A stretch of 64,000 nucleotides of DNA from Sphagnum compactum (Eukaryota; Bryophyta; Sphagnopsida; Sphagnales), in NCBI GenBank assembly GCA_965153455.1, contig OZ234498.1, forward strand, positions 17,050,001 through 17,114,000, given 5' to 3'. Below are positions 22,790 through 35,110 of this stretch, one piece after another. The notes below the pieces were generated by a model that ran no database searches, was not told the origin of the DNA, and worked only from the letters and a program-made list of their open reading frames with translations. The position numbers and the translations under genes were made by a program. Every line of letters begins with the position of its first letter. Within the stretch, counting starts at the first letter, position 1.

Positions 22790-24270
22790 TATTTAAAAAA
22801 TTGAGTATTCAGGTAGATTATTAAAAAAATGAGTTATGTATAAAGGTAAGTTATCAAATAACTGGTTGATAATCTCTTATTATCCTGCCATTTATTACCT
22901 GGTTTTCAGGTTTTAAGAAAATTAAAATGATCATTTTTTTGTTTTATTAAGTTTTTGATATTGGTGTTTAAATTTTGATAACCTACCTTGATGATAATTG
23001 AGTTATCAAAGTAGGTTATAAGATTTTTGAAAATTCAATACCAGGTGGTTATCATTTAATCAGTCATAAAAGAAGAACTAACCTGTTGGTAGGTCATTAA
23101 TAATTGGATTGATAATTAAGTCAAAACTCAAACAATCGGCGAACACTAGAACAGACCCTACAGTTATCAGGGCATTTCTTAGGATTCTTGACCACTTTTC
23201 TCAAAAAATCAAAGACCCGGTCCTTGTATATAATCACAGTTCTTAAATTTTTGAAAAAATCAAACAACCAACCATAAAACCGCTAGCTCATTGCTGGTTA
23301 TTTCATAAAAACTGCCAATTTTTTAAGGTTCTGAAACAACCACAAAGGTAATTCTTGAATTTTGAAATTTTTCAAAGAAGGGGAACCAGTGGTTTATTAT
23401 AAATTCAAATAGCTGCACACCTTTGGTAAACAGGTTAGTGATGCGAGACCTGTTTCAAAACTCAGATATTTAGAAGAGCTATTAGCAACTGTAGTACCTA
23501 AGTAGATGGGCTGGTGAGCGAAGAGTTAAGAAGTCAAAGGAGGTTGCATCCTCAAACCTTGTTCCTCTGCTTCTGAAGCTGAAAATGCATTTGTAGCCCT
23601 TCACCTAGTGCTTCCACCATCACAAAAATTGCTCAATTTGGTAAAGGTAGGGGAAGACATGTGGTGTTCGGTGTAATGGGTTTTAGTGTTTGATGATGGG
23701 TGAATTAAAACAGATTAAAATTTCAAACTTAAAATCTTTGATTGTTACATTTTTGCCTCTGGAATACAAAAAAGTTTTGTAAAGCTTTAGTTGGCACACC
23801 CATCAAGTTTTAAATCACTCAAAATGAACTAAAAGTGAGGAAGATACGAGACTGAAACTAGAGAGGGGTCTTTTTTCAAAAATTTGAAGCAAACTATCTA
23901 TCACTCATACTCTTTGTGTGTTTTTTTGCATTGCTCCTTTCCTTCTGAAACTGAAAGAACATTTGTAGCTTCCAGTTTGTGCATCCAATGACACAAAAAT
24001 TGCTCAATTTGGTTAAGGAATGACCTAAATATTGAAAAGTGTTCAATGATAAATACATGTTTGGTGATGGGCAGTTCTACTCTTATGTTAATTATAACTG
24101 AGTTCCAGGTAGGTCATTGCACAGTACCGCCCTATCTGAGAACCGGATGAGTTTGAGAAAATTTGATAACCTGACCAGTTCTCACCAGTGCAAAAAATCA
24201 TATATTATAACACCATGACAGAACTGAAACAGACCGGTTCTCACCAAAAAAAGTGAGAACCGCCCCACAC
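22790..24270. repeat. AT-rich repeat field with hairpins
   Basis: The words gataacct, aggttatc and their complements recur at 22830-23130, so the stretch is partly self-complementary. Two diverged direct copies sharing a ctcaatttgg end lie at about 23566-23640 and 23930-24020, with a related piece at 23755-23845. A perfect hairpin, cggttctcac and gtgagaaccg with an 8-base A-rich loop, lies at 24235-24262. No coding sequence was seen. Confidence 0.5.
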
Positions 24271-24959
24271 TTGTGTGGACAGCCACAATATGATCTCAGT
24301 GTGATATGGCACTCAAAAGGCTCAAGAGCTGTGGCATTGCAGATTGTGTGCAAGTGCAGGTTGCTCTAGTCAAAAGCATAGAGATTTCTCCAAAGGAATA
24401 ATTTTTGTCCCTGATCTTAAATTACCTTGTTAATAATTATTTCTACCTTACCAAACAAAACGAGGGTCCAGAACTAGCTGGCAAGCATTGGATCCTTAGG
24501 AGGGCTCATCTATCAAGGCAACTCCTCTTTTGTTTCTTTTGTTAGTTGTACACAAAAAGAGTGGCCACCATATTAGTACAACATTCTACCGCAATAATAG
24601 GAATATTAGCAAAAGCTTGCTTCCAATCAAGATGGAAAGTGACTAGGTCAAAATGGGGGAAGCTACTTGTGCATTCTATCAGATTTTTGTCATTTGCCCA
24701 TTTAAAGTGGTTCCTATATATTGGGCAACTATAAAATTCCTGTCCTTGTCCCCACCCATTTTCCAAGTTTCCGATTACAGTATTATTTAGCAATGTCAAG
24801 TTGTTTAGCTCCTCGCCAGTAGGGGCAAAAGATTCAACACATGGCCCAACATTTTCCAGAACATGTATTACTTACACTCCAGCAACTGAGGAAATACAAG
24901 AGGTGGAGGGGTGAGGAATGGATCCTGGGCCAGGAACCCCTTGGAGGCTCCAAGGCTCC

Positions 24960-25215
24960 AGCTGGGTTGCTACTAGTGCGGGTCTGGTATATAGGGTCAG
25001 AGACTGGTCTCAATACTGGTATCAACATTGGTATCAAATACCAGACCAGTCTGGTATAGTCTGGTATGACCTAAGTCTGGTACCAGTTTAGTACCAGTAC
25101 CAGGCTGGTATCATGTTTTAAAAATGGCCCATAGCAGTACCAGACTGGTGTCAAATTTTTTATGAAGTGCCAATACGAGTACCAGCTGGTATCAAAATAA
25201 GTTGATACTAGACCA
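24960..25215. repeat. Field of degenerate CTGGTACCAG palindromic words
   Basis: The words ctggta, ggtatc, taccag and ggtaccag recur about 20 times in 250 bp with irregular spacing. Because ctggtaccag is its own complement, the region can fold on itself in many registers. There is no open frame of note. It could be an old satellite or the end of a transposon. Confidence 0.7.
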
Positions 25216-27810
25216 CCACTGGTTGCTACTTGCTAAATGTTCAGACATCATCAAGTATGGAAAATTAATTAGACTCGCTTACATTCTATGGTCCACTCTA
25301 AAAACCCAGCAAATTGTTTTCACTGAAATTTGGCTTCACAACAAAGTACATTTATACCACCGCCCATACATACCGTGTGGGTGACAGTGATGTCTTTATG
25401 TAGCAGCCAGGAATTTGAATTGGCCAACCAGCAAGAGAGCTTATGGAGAGTAGTCAACTGGTGGCTGTTCACACTTGGAATCTGATACATCATGGGTGTC
25501 CTGTATTTACTTTCATTTTTGGGGGTGTCACAAGTCACAAGTCACAACTTCACACCATATAAGATTTACATGACAACAAGGGCAACATGTTCCACCTGAC
25601 GATTGCATAATGTAATGGTGACACCAGGCAATCATACCTTGTGATTGGGTGGAATACAACCCTAGTTACCATATTGGAAGGGATGACATCAGGATTGTGG
25701 GCATCTCAATAGAAGTACATGTATACATTCAATGACCTTGGCCTTACCCCAGTAGAGAAAATTTAAAAGTATGAGAGATGAAGAAGAAGCTGCAAAGGCT
25801 CTTTTTTCCTTTTCTTGTTTGCCATGTTCACTTCTTGAGACATGTTGCTCTATACAATGTTGATTGCACAACCGCCCCCAATTGAGATGGAGTTTTAAAG
25901 GCTTTTTTCTTGGAAACAAAACTGATTCTCCGAGGCACAGGGAAAGGCAACCAAACCCCAAGGTCGTCCCCTCGTCAAAACCCCACACTAAAGAACAATG
26001 AAACCTTCCTGCATGTTGCCGAGTTGGGGGGCAACCAGCCACCCAACCCTAAGGCAAAAGACAGCTTCTTCTGTCCACCTACCCTTGAAACTCACAATGC
26101 CGTCTTGCTGGATTCCTGGATTTGGATGCCCTTCAAAGAAACAAAGCCTCAGCCACCTTGTGTTCAAGGCAAGTTTTTTGTGAGTTATACAATTGTTGAA
26201 GTTTTCTTTGTATACTAAGTCTCTGACCCAAGATATTCATCCCCTGAGCAAAAACTGTCAATTGGTAATGAGGCTATAGGTTCTAAAGATATTTGTTTAC
26301 TTGGCAAGTGGGGGTCTGTAGTAGTTATTGGGTCCCTTGGCTGGCAAAGATCTTCCAAGCCTAAACTAGATTTTATCTCATTACAATGTATGTAGTTTTG
26401 TAGTTTTGACTCAAATTGAGCAACATGCGCACCTTGTTTTGCAGTACTATCCTGCATGCAATTACAATTCAGTTTGCCAATCTGTGTTTCCTTAGTTCTG
26501 GCTTGTTGGGGTTCTCCCTGGAGGCTGCTAAGTAGCCTAGTGTGCTCCAGCTTTTCTTGCCTAATTATTTGAGGAGCCCATGTCTCTGACCACACTTGCA
26601 AACACTTTACAAGACTGTGAGTGTATTGATCAGGCCAATTTGTACATTGTACACTGTATTACGAAGAAGACTTTCCAGGTCTAGACTCTACACCATAACT
26701 CTATGATTTATTTTTCTCCCAGCTGAAAGTATTTAGGGTACTGAAACCCACTGGGCCCGACCCTCCCCCACTCTCTGATTGTGGCAAAAGGAATTAGCGT
26801 TGTATTGCCATTGAATTGTTGGACTATCAAAGCTAAATAATGTTAACTAATTTGCACAGAACCCAATAAAAGCAAGTGAAGTGGACGGCAAGGATGCTTA
26901 CATTGTTCCAGGAATTTTGGATTTTTAGCAGACAGATACACCCCCCACCATGCGCTGGAAATTGTTCTTGTTCTTTAGTTCGCCTTTTTGCTATTCTGGA
27001 CCCCTCCCCCCCAACCCCCCACCTCTTCTTCCCCTTCCACTTCCCTAACCATATGTTACTTCTACACACAATTTACAGTGAGCTCTTAAATTCGTGTTTT
27101 ACTTTACAGGCCTCCAGTCTTCACTACATCCGGGCAGACAGAGATGTAAAAAACTGGTACAAAATTTCAACGGTATGTGAAGGCACGTTACCCTAAGTAA
27201 GGTTTCTCTCTCCGGAGAGGACGGTAAGGTGCCTCCTCTCCTTTGAAATTTAATGACAGCTGTGTGTTAAAGGTCGAATTCTAATGGCTCTTTACCTTGG
27301 GTGAGGACCAATGTTGGCTAGTACTGGGTTTCTGGTGGGGCCCAGATCCGGGTAGTCTGGTTCTAAGAACCTGGCTTGGCGAGTCCACAAGGGACAAGGC
27401 CTGACATGAGACTTGCCTTTGTCGACCCCCAAGTCCCACAACCCAGATCCAACATGAGAAATGCCACATTCATGTAGACCCAATCCAAAAACTGGTCCAA
27501 GGTCTTAAGGCCTTTATAGGAGGAGCCACACTCCACAACAAATCCTTTGGATTTATTTTGGTTTAATGTTGAGCCTCCATCATTAACTCATCAACAAGGA
27601 GTTAAAAAGAGCAGTATTTAAATTTCTCTCCAAGTTTGGTTTGGTATACATTTTAGAGCAATGGACAAGAGGGCAAAGCACTTGAGATAAAAATCCCTCC
27701 CTTCCTCATGCCCTCCTTACGTAAAAATCTCTACCTCCCTTTATTTACTTTTTCTTCTAGTTAGGCAAGCCAATGACCAAACGTTTGATGTATCAAAGAT
27801 CTTAAATTCT
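25216..27810. other. Intergenic, no gene seen
   Basis: Frames of 100-128 codons exist on both strands at 25689-26601 but overlap each other and show no family motif. A C-rich tract lies at about 27001-27025. A transposon remnant is possible; nothing can be named. Confidence 0.4.
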
Positions 27811-27814
27811 TTGG

Positions 27815-28245
27815 ATGTTGCTCCTTTGCTTTGTAGTTCAAAGAATTACGTAGAGCTTTGCTTGGTGCACTCATAGCCATTTGGATTGCTCAAAATGGAA
27901 AAGAAATGAGGAAGACATGGGGTACAAAAGTAAGGGGGTCAGTGTTTTGTGATGGGTATGTTCAAACTTCAAAATCTTTGTGATTTGGACATATTTTGTC
28001 TTTTTCTTGATTCTTGATCATTGTTGCTTCGCCTTTAGAGTTCAGAAAGGTTATTTAAAGCTCCTCTTGGCACACCCCTAGTTATTTAAGTTGCACAAAA
28101 CGAACAACAAAATGAAAAACATACGTGGCTTGGAAGTAAGGGGTCATTTTCTTGAAAATGACCCCTTACACACTATGATTTGGACACACTTTGTGTTGTT
28201 CATTTTCCTTTGGAGTTCAAAAAGCTTATGTAACCAAATCCTTAA
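27815..28245. repeat. Three tandem diverged copies of a dispersed repeat
   Basis: Copies at about 27815-27920, 28022-28120 and 28183-28245 share the pattern gttgctcctttgc...gagttcaaaa...ttatgtaaagctc..ttggcacac. Related pieces occur at about 23566, 23755, 23930, 44615 and 44805, so this is a multi-copy family within the window. A perfect 14-bp-arm hairpin with a 4-base loop (taaggggtcatttt, 28137-28168) sits between copies two and three. Confidence 0.6.
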
Positions 28246-28394
28246 GTGAACATATGTGACCTAAAAAAGAACTCGGTTTAGAGAATTGTTCACAACAAGA
28301 ATTTAATGTTCCACATTCTTGATAGAAAATTCAAGGTTTTCTTAATAACTTACTTTCCCACCATTATAATGTTCATGAGACCTTGTGCAACCAT

Positions 28395-29170
28395 TCCAAA
28401 CAAGCAAAACTAAACTAAATAGGAGCAACAAATTAAATGTGGCGTCATCTACAATGCATTTTGACACTTAAGATTAAGGACCTTGATGATTCGACCTAGA
28501 ATGCACCCCCCACCCCTTTATCAAGCCTACCCTAATTAATCAAACCTAATCAGATCCCCCTTGGGAAGCCCCACCCACAACTTCCTCCAACTCGCCTATC
28601 AAAACCCCAACCTCACCCATGTTTCCCCAAAGCCCATTTTTTTCATGCATGCCTACCCTTCCAAATCTCGCTCCTTAGCTCCAACCCATTCTTGACAATG
28701 TTCATGTCCCTTGACCTCCCTCAAGACATACAACGAAATGATCCCCAACAAATGACAATGTTCTCGTCCAGATCACCTTCTCCTTGGGGCAAGATCATTT
28801 TCCCATGCTCATCCTTTCCTTGATCCAATTTTTTCCCCAAGGTATGTCCTTTGTTTGTTTGAGTGCATCCTTTCCTCGATCTCACCCATGCACCCTTTCA
28901 CCCTAGGGCAGCATGTTTTCCTCAAGCCACAATGTCCTCTCTTCGATCCCATCTTTTCCCTAAGGAATCATCTAATTTTCCCTACGCCCCATCTTCTCCT
29001 TAAACCCACCTTCTCCTTGGGACCATCTCCCCAACCATTATCCATCCTTGGGCCCATCCTTTCCTTGATGATCTGCTTTGTTTCTAGGCCCCATCTTTTC
29101 TTGAACCTATCCACTCCTCAAGGAACCATTTTCTCCCCAACTTCCCCCAAAATGTTTTTAAATTGTCATA
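28395..29170 (+). repeat. Left arm of the long inverted repeat
   Basis: CT-rich strand with many Pro- and Phe-coding words. The apparent 107-codon frame at 28855-29178 is a product of this composition. Pairs with the right arm near 32795-33350 in inverted orientation. Confidence 0.65.
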
Positions 29171-29639
29171 ATTTTTAATGCATATTGTTTCCATGAATAG
29201 TTCATTATTGCATGTAAGGATGGTTTTCATCACAAAACCCAATCTTAAATGTGCATTTAGATGTTGACATCCACCTTGTTCCCCCAAAAGACATTATCCA
29301 TCCATTTTTGGGGAAAACTTTAAGTTTATCAAATGACAAAGTAATCATTTCATTATGATTGATACAACTTGTTGGTGGCATCATCAAATCCTTCTATCCC
29401 ATGGATAAAACGAATTCACACCTTATGAACAAGGTTCAACCTTTCTAAATTTAGTGTTCATTCTACTTGTATTTACTACATTTTGTTCCCTATCACAATT
29501 TGAGTAGACATTCTTTTGCCTTTGTTTCACTATTACAAAAATGGGGTGATTCATCGGTTTAAATCATTATGAGATTTTTAAAATGAAATAGGTACACCAA
29601 CTTAGTGATTTCATGTTAATTAAAGTTATTTCATTATAA

Positions 29640-30265
29640 TGTCATTATGTAAACATCATATTCACTATTAGTTAACATAATTCACTATTATAATTTATTA
29701 TGGTAAATATTTTTATTTTTATGTCATTGTTTTAAATAACTTAGGTTACTTCAAGTTATATCCTATGTTATTTTAGGTTATTTTAATTATTTTAACATAT
29801 ACCCTAAATTATTATTATAAGTTATTATACCCTTGATTATATCTTAAACTTTTATAGGTTATTTACTTTAAATTATTTCAAACTAAACTATTTAACTAAC
29901 CTTAGGCTATACCTTAGGTTATTTTATTTTAAATTAATATATGTTATTTCAAATTATACCCTATCCTATTCAAGATCATTTTATTTTATGTTAATATAAG
30001 TTATTTTATCCTAGGTATAATAACTTAAACTAACCTAAAATAAAATATAATGGCCTAAAGTACAATAAAATATTTAAAAAATGCATATAATAATTTAAGG
30101 TGGAATAACCTAGGGTAGAATAATCTAAAATAAACAACAATAGTTTAAAATAACTTAGAATAACCAAGAAGAATTACTAGTATAATAATTTAAAATAATC
30201 AATAATAATCTACAATACAATAGCCAATAGTAACCTAAGGTAAAATAATTTAGAATAGTTAAGAA
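29640..30265. repeat. T-rich to A-rich mirror tract inside the foldback element
   Basis: From 29640 to about 30005 the strand is dominated by gttatttta and ggttatt words. From about 30010 to 30265 it is dominated by their complements (taaaataac, aataacct). The switch point is near 30010, making a second, nested, imperfect inverted repeat of about 300-bp arms. Confidence 0.65.
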
Positions 30266-31159
30266 TAACCTACAAGAAAATGGGTGCAAACAAGACCAAA
30301 CTTACTTTAGAAAATGATTACAATGTCTTTTTGCCAAAAAATAACATTTTCATATAAATGAATTTTTGAAAAATTTTCTTTCCATATTGTTATATAAGTG
30401 CTTGTAATTGTCTAAATAAATGACTTTTTTTTAATTATTTTTGAATAAATAGGAATTTTGAAAATGTGTTTATGACCAAATCAGCTAAACCAACATGTGG
30501 ATGGACAACTAACATGTAATTAGATTTCAACTTGGAATTTGATCTTTGAAAATATGAAATTTGGGTGGGAAACCCTTGAGCAAATGATAGATGGTCATAA
30601 ATCAACAAATATCCCCCATTGCATCAACAACCTTCATGCACCTATGCTTATTGTCAAAAATTCAAGATGAAGTTTTTTTAAAACAATCTTTTAAAAAACA
30701 TTTGTGCATTTTTTAATCTTTCGATGATTCAATATCATATCATGTGCTAAATAATTAAGATTATTTTTCTCCAATTTAAAAGTAAATTTGAAAAGTTGTC
30801 ACAAGTTTGTTTGTTTATTTAGAAAACTTAGAGGTTAAAGGTTCTTGTTTTTAGAGGTTGAAAGTTTTTGTTCTTGAATGTTGAAGGCTTTTTAAAAAAT
30901 AAAATGGTGTTTTTATTTTCAAAATATAATTTTGAGTAAAAAAATGCACATGTGATATTGTATAATTTGGTTAGATTATTAATACTATGTCATTGAATGT
31001 GTTGTTGTTTGTTGTGTAGCAATCCAAACCAATACACGCAAAAAGGCAAATTCCAAAACAACAAAAGTATGACAAATTTTAACTTCAATATTCCAAGTAT
31101 GTGATGCATTTTATTTTCAAACCACCATTGTATTGCAAGTTTAGTTTGTTACAATGTTA

Positions 31160-31385
31160 TGTATGTTACATTTTAATGACATAATTTGTTTTAATGGCAC
31201 ATAGTTGTAACCTAGTTTATTTAAATTGAAAGGATGGACATCTAACTATCTTTTGCATTACAATGTTATGTATTTTCATTTCAATCATAAATAAATTATG
31301 TTAGTGGCGCTGCAGTTATAAACTAATTTTATTTAAATTAAAAGGATGGACGTTTATATATCTTTTGCATTACAATGGTATGTAT
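31160..31385 (+). repeat. Tandem duplication of about 112 bp
   Basis: Two diverged copies share ttatttaaatt.aaaggatggac and tatcttttgcattacaatg in the same order; aggatgga recurs at 31231 and 31343. Confidence 0.75.
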
Positions 31386-31946
31386 ATGTTATTGACCTCA
31401 TTTTGCATGTGACATTGAATATCATAATATGGTAAATTTTAAGTAGACAAGGTGGAATGAAAAAATTATGGCCCGAATTTCATTTCAACAAAAATCAAAG
31501 AAAACATTGATTCATAAAAACATAGTGTTTTAAATGACTATTTGATTATTGTGGTTCATCCTTCTTGTGCTAACCTTTTATTTAAGTAAAGGAAATTTTT
31601 TGTTATAAATAGTTTGGGAAATATATTTAAACTTATAATAAAATTCTATTTCAATAATTTGAATTTTTTTTTATTATAATGCATCTTTCAACCTTGAATG
31701 TCAATGCATACAATATTAAATCAAATTTATGTATATAAATAATGATGGACTACAATTTTGCATTATTTATCATAATTTGGACAATGAAATTGTATGTGCA
31801 AGGTTTGCACATAATTTGCAATGTAAATTGCAATTTAGTTGTCCAATACTACTAAAATGGGACTAAAGTCAACTATTTTACAACTACATTTGAACTCATA
31901 TTTAAAAACCTAGTTGCAAATGACATCAATAGTTTTCGTTTGTCAA

Positions 31947-32070
31947 TGGTTGAATGAAAAATCATGCAACATTAGGTTTGGCAATGGATGAATAAAAAAT
32001 CATACAACATTAAGTTTGGCAATGGATGAATAAAAATCATACAAACATAATTAAGTTCATCAATGCATGA
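31947..32070 (+). repeat. Short tandem repeat, about 38-bp unit, three copies
   Basis: Units built on aatggatgaataaaa, atcatacaacatta and gtttggc follow one another with small changes. Confidence 0.75.
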
Positions 32071-32794
32071 ACTTGCTTAATAGTCATTCCATAATAATAA
32101 TTGGGTCATTGTATAAGTACTACCTTGTGCCAACATGTGTTGTCACATAATTGTTAATTACTTGCAACCATTAATGTGTTTTAATCACACACAATTGCAA
32201 AGGATTTACAATGGAAATCAATAGAGTTCATCATTGATAGATGGATATATGAAAAGCAATTTCAACAAGTACAATGGTAGTTATAAACTAGTTGCATTGG
32301 AGTTGGATAATAGTTGTTTTTACATAGTTGCAACTAAGTTGCATGAGTTGCATACATATACAATTCCACTTATGGTGAGTTGTGTCCATTTTTGCAATTC
32401 ATGTGACTTGTCTAATAACATTCATGTCATAAAAATATGTTGAGTTGCAATGAAGTCGCAAGTGGTCATTGTAACTCAAAAAGTTAGTTGCAAGGCCAAT
32501 TCCAAATCACCCTATTTTTCATAATGCAAATCTATATTCCTCATTTTATTATCATCATTTCTTTCAAATTACATATATTTTGTTTATATAAAAAAAATTA
32601 CATTTAAAATGGAATCAAAATAATGGCCAATAAAATACAACTAGTAGAATATAACCAATTCCATGTTTGGTTTTTGTTTTAGGTTATGTAACAACTATTT
32701 ATTATAGATCTAACAACTATACACTACATATTCAAAATTTTACAATACAGATCTAATAAAATAAAATAATCAATAAATCTTCTTTTAATAGTGA

Positions 32795-33350
32795 AAATGA
32801 GCTTGGGGAAAAAAATGGTTCCTCATAAGAAGATGGGGCCGGGGAAAGGATCTGACCTAGGGAAAAGATGTTGCTTCAAGGTGAGGATGGGCACATGGGT
32901 GAGATTGACAAGGGGATGGGCTTGAGGAGAGGACATTCCCAAGGGAAATGATTTTACCTTAGGGAGAAGGTTATCCTAGTGAAAACATTGTCATTCACTG
33001 AGGGTTATTCTGTTGTGTGTGTTGGAGGAGGTCAGGGGACATGAACATTGCTAAAAATGGGTTGGGAGCTTGGGATTGGGAGTTGGGAGGATGGGCATGC
33101 GAGAAAAAAATGGGTTTGGAGGAACATGGACGAGGTTGGGGTTTTGATAGGCGAGCTGAAGGAAGCTGTGGCTAGGGTTTCCTGGGGGGGGTGGGGTGTT
33201 TCCAATCGGGTCTGGTTAACTAGGGTAGGCCTGATAAACAAGGAGGTTCGCACTTTGGGTTGGGTCACTGAGGTCCACAACCTTGACTGGTAACATGCGT
33301 TGCAAACTGTGCTGCATTTAATTCATTGCTCTTATTTAGTGTTTGTCAAT
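32795..33350 (-). repeat. Right arm of the long inverted repeat
   Basis: G-rich strand complementary to the left arm. Both arms keep the ttttgatag and gacatgaacattg words. Antisense frames of about 80 codons here are compositional. Confidence 0.65.
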
Positions 33351-33359
33351 AAACAAACA

Positions 33360-34599
33360 TTAAAAAATAGCTTGAAAACAAGAATTTCTTAAAATAAGCT
33401 TGCATAAGCAATCCCCTCATTTAGTTTGTTTCGTTTGTCTTTTGATTCACAAAATTGATGAAGTTATATGTAGATTACAACTTCAACGTTTTTTTTATAA
33501 ACTCTAAAACCCAAAATTGTTTCAAATAAAGGTCTAAAACCATACTTGCCTTCAACTCAAAGTCAATAGGCCTTGTAAAGCCTAGAACTATTGACACATG
33601 AACTGGTAATTGAACAAATTGGACCCAATTTTTAAATTTATTTTTTCATGATTTTTCTTAGACCTAGAACTAAAGGGTCTTCCATTGTATGAAGAATTCT
33701 AAACCTCAACCTTATGGTTCTTCTAGAAACCAAAAACTTGCCAAGACTAATAAAAACCTTGAACAAAGTGATTTTGGGAATTTGGTTCCTACACTTGGCT
33801 CCCGGCTCTTGCCAAGCCTTCATTCCATGAACGACTATTGTTGTTCCTTACCCTATAGTTAAGCATATGTAAATCACAAGGCATAGAATGTGAAGGGTTC
33901 GCACACCCACTTCTTAAAAGTGGGAAGGATGTTACACCTACAAATAGACAAAAAAATTCTCAGACATTTTAAGAGTAGGAATAAGATCCCTCCTCTTTTT
34001 AAGGACAAGGTATTCATGGACACCACTGTACCTTGGTGAGTTCAACACATGTCTGCCAAATCATTAATTAATTTTGAAGACTTCATTATTTTAAAAATCG
34101 CAAAGATCTCAAAAAAATCTTCATTTGGTTTCACAAAAAATTCCTCTACAAGAGAAATATTTTGAAAATTTCAGCATTCCTAAAAATGATATAGTTTGTG
34201 CGGAAGCTATCAAGGTACTATTGTATAAGGTGCCCTCCCCTACAATTTATCAGGAAAGGTTTGAAACCTCTAATAGCAACATCCATCCAATAAAAACCCA
34301 CGAATAGCTAGGTGGCCAATTCTGTAGCCAATTCTGCCACCTACCTTTGTTTGTTAGTGAACCTTGATCTTAAGTCACTAACTACCTGCTATTAACACCA
34401 GTGAACAGTTACAGAAGCCCGATTCTACTGAGTGCACTAACACATTTTTTCTCGCTTGTCGCCTTAAGCTCCTCATGTCATGTCAAGCTCCTCTCGTGTT
34501 GACTCCTTTAGCTCTTAGCTACCTAGGTATCCAATCGCACACTTGGTTAGTCCCAAAGTCCTGACCACTCAGGACAGACTCAGACTCACTACTTATATT
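33360..34599. other. Intergenic, no gene seen
   Basis: AT-rich sequence with short frames only, grading into more balanced sequence after 34300. Confidence 0.4.
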
Positions 34600-35110
34600 C
34601 GCTAGACCTTGCTATTGAGGCTAAGTCTTCATCTAACTTGGAGCCGGCGCAGCCCAACACACAGAGTCGGACCACATGGCCATAAGTCGAATCAGCCCCA
34701 GGCTGACTCGAAGGCCTTCAAGAACCAACTCCCAGAGTTGGTCCAAAGGACTTAAGCCGGGACGACCCGAGTCATCCCGGGGCCAACCCTCTCTCAGGAC
34801 TTGGGCCTAGCTCCTAATCGTCCCAAATGTTTTAGTGGGCTTGCTCCCTTTGGGGCGATCCAGGATAGTGCTTTATTGTCCGTTGAGAGTTTTAAGGAGA
34901 TGGTGGCCGACACCATAATCCCGGAGATAACCCCTAGTCGTCTCCTGTGGCCGGTGAAGCCCAAGCTTTGCCTTAGCCCATCGGGTTTGGACATCTCCTG
35001 ACTCCTAGAAGAGTCGAACGTCACGGAACCATTTTTAGCCTAACTCTCATATCGCCTTAGTGACTAAGGTGGTCTCCATATGAGGTCCGCATCCACTTAA
35101 AACACTTATT
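34600..35110. other. GC-rich island with small hairpins, possible LTR or TE remnant
   Basis: About 500 bp that is much more GC-rich than its flanks. It contains a perfect hairpin accaactc/gagttggt (34724-34742) and a near-perfect one built on ccgggacgac/gtcatcccgg (about 34758-34780). Frames on both strands (34794-35024) shadow each other. The sharp composition change suggests inserted sequence such as part of an LTR, but no second copy, primer site or pol motif was found. Confidence 0.35.

Larger units (their letters stand above)
28395..33350. mobile_element. Large foldback-like element with long terminal inverted repeats
   Basis: The sequence of about 28395-29170, read as its complement, matches about 32795-33350 over hundreds of bases with indels. 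Shared words in the same order include gggacatgaacattg, gaggttggggttttgatag, ttagggtaggc, catttaatt and atttagt. Arms are roughly 770 and 555 bp and clearly diverged, so the element is old. The 3.6-kb interior is very AT-rich and has no open frame over about 70 codons, so no transposase is encoded. Arm length suits foldback or Mutator-like non-autonomous elements. Exact ends and a target-site duplication could not be fixed; an inverted segmental duplication is the alternative. Confidence 0.65.

Noticed and set aside
26215-26601. Minus-strand 128-codon hydrophilic frame
   Set aside because: No homologous motif, no splice context and overlap with other frames; kept as non-coding.
28855-29178. 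Plus-strand 107-codon Pro/Leu/Phe/Ser-rich frame
   Set aside because: It lies wholly within the CT-rich inverted-repeat arm and is compositional.
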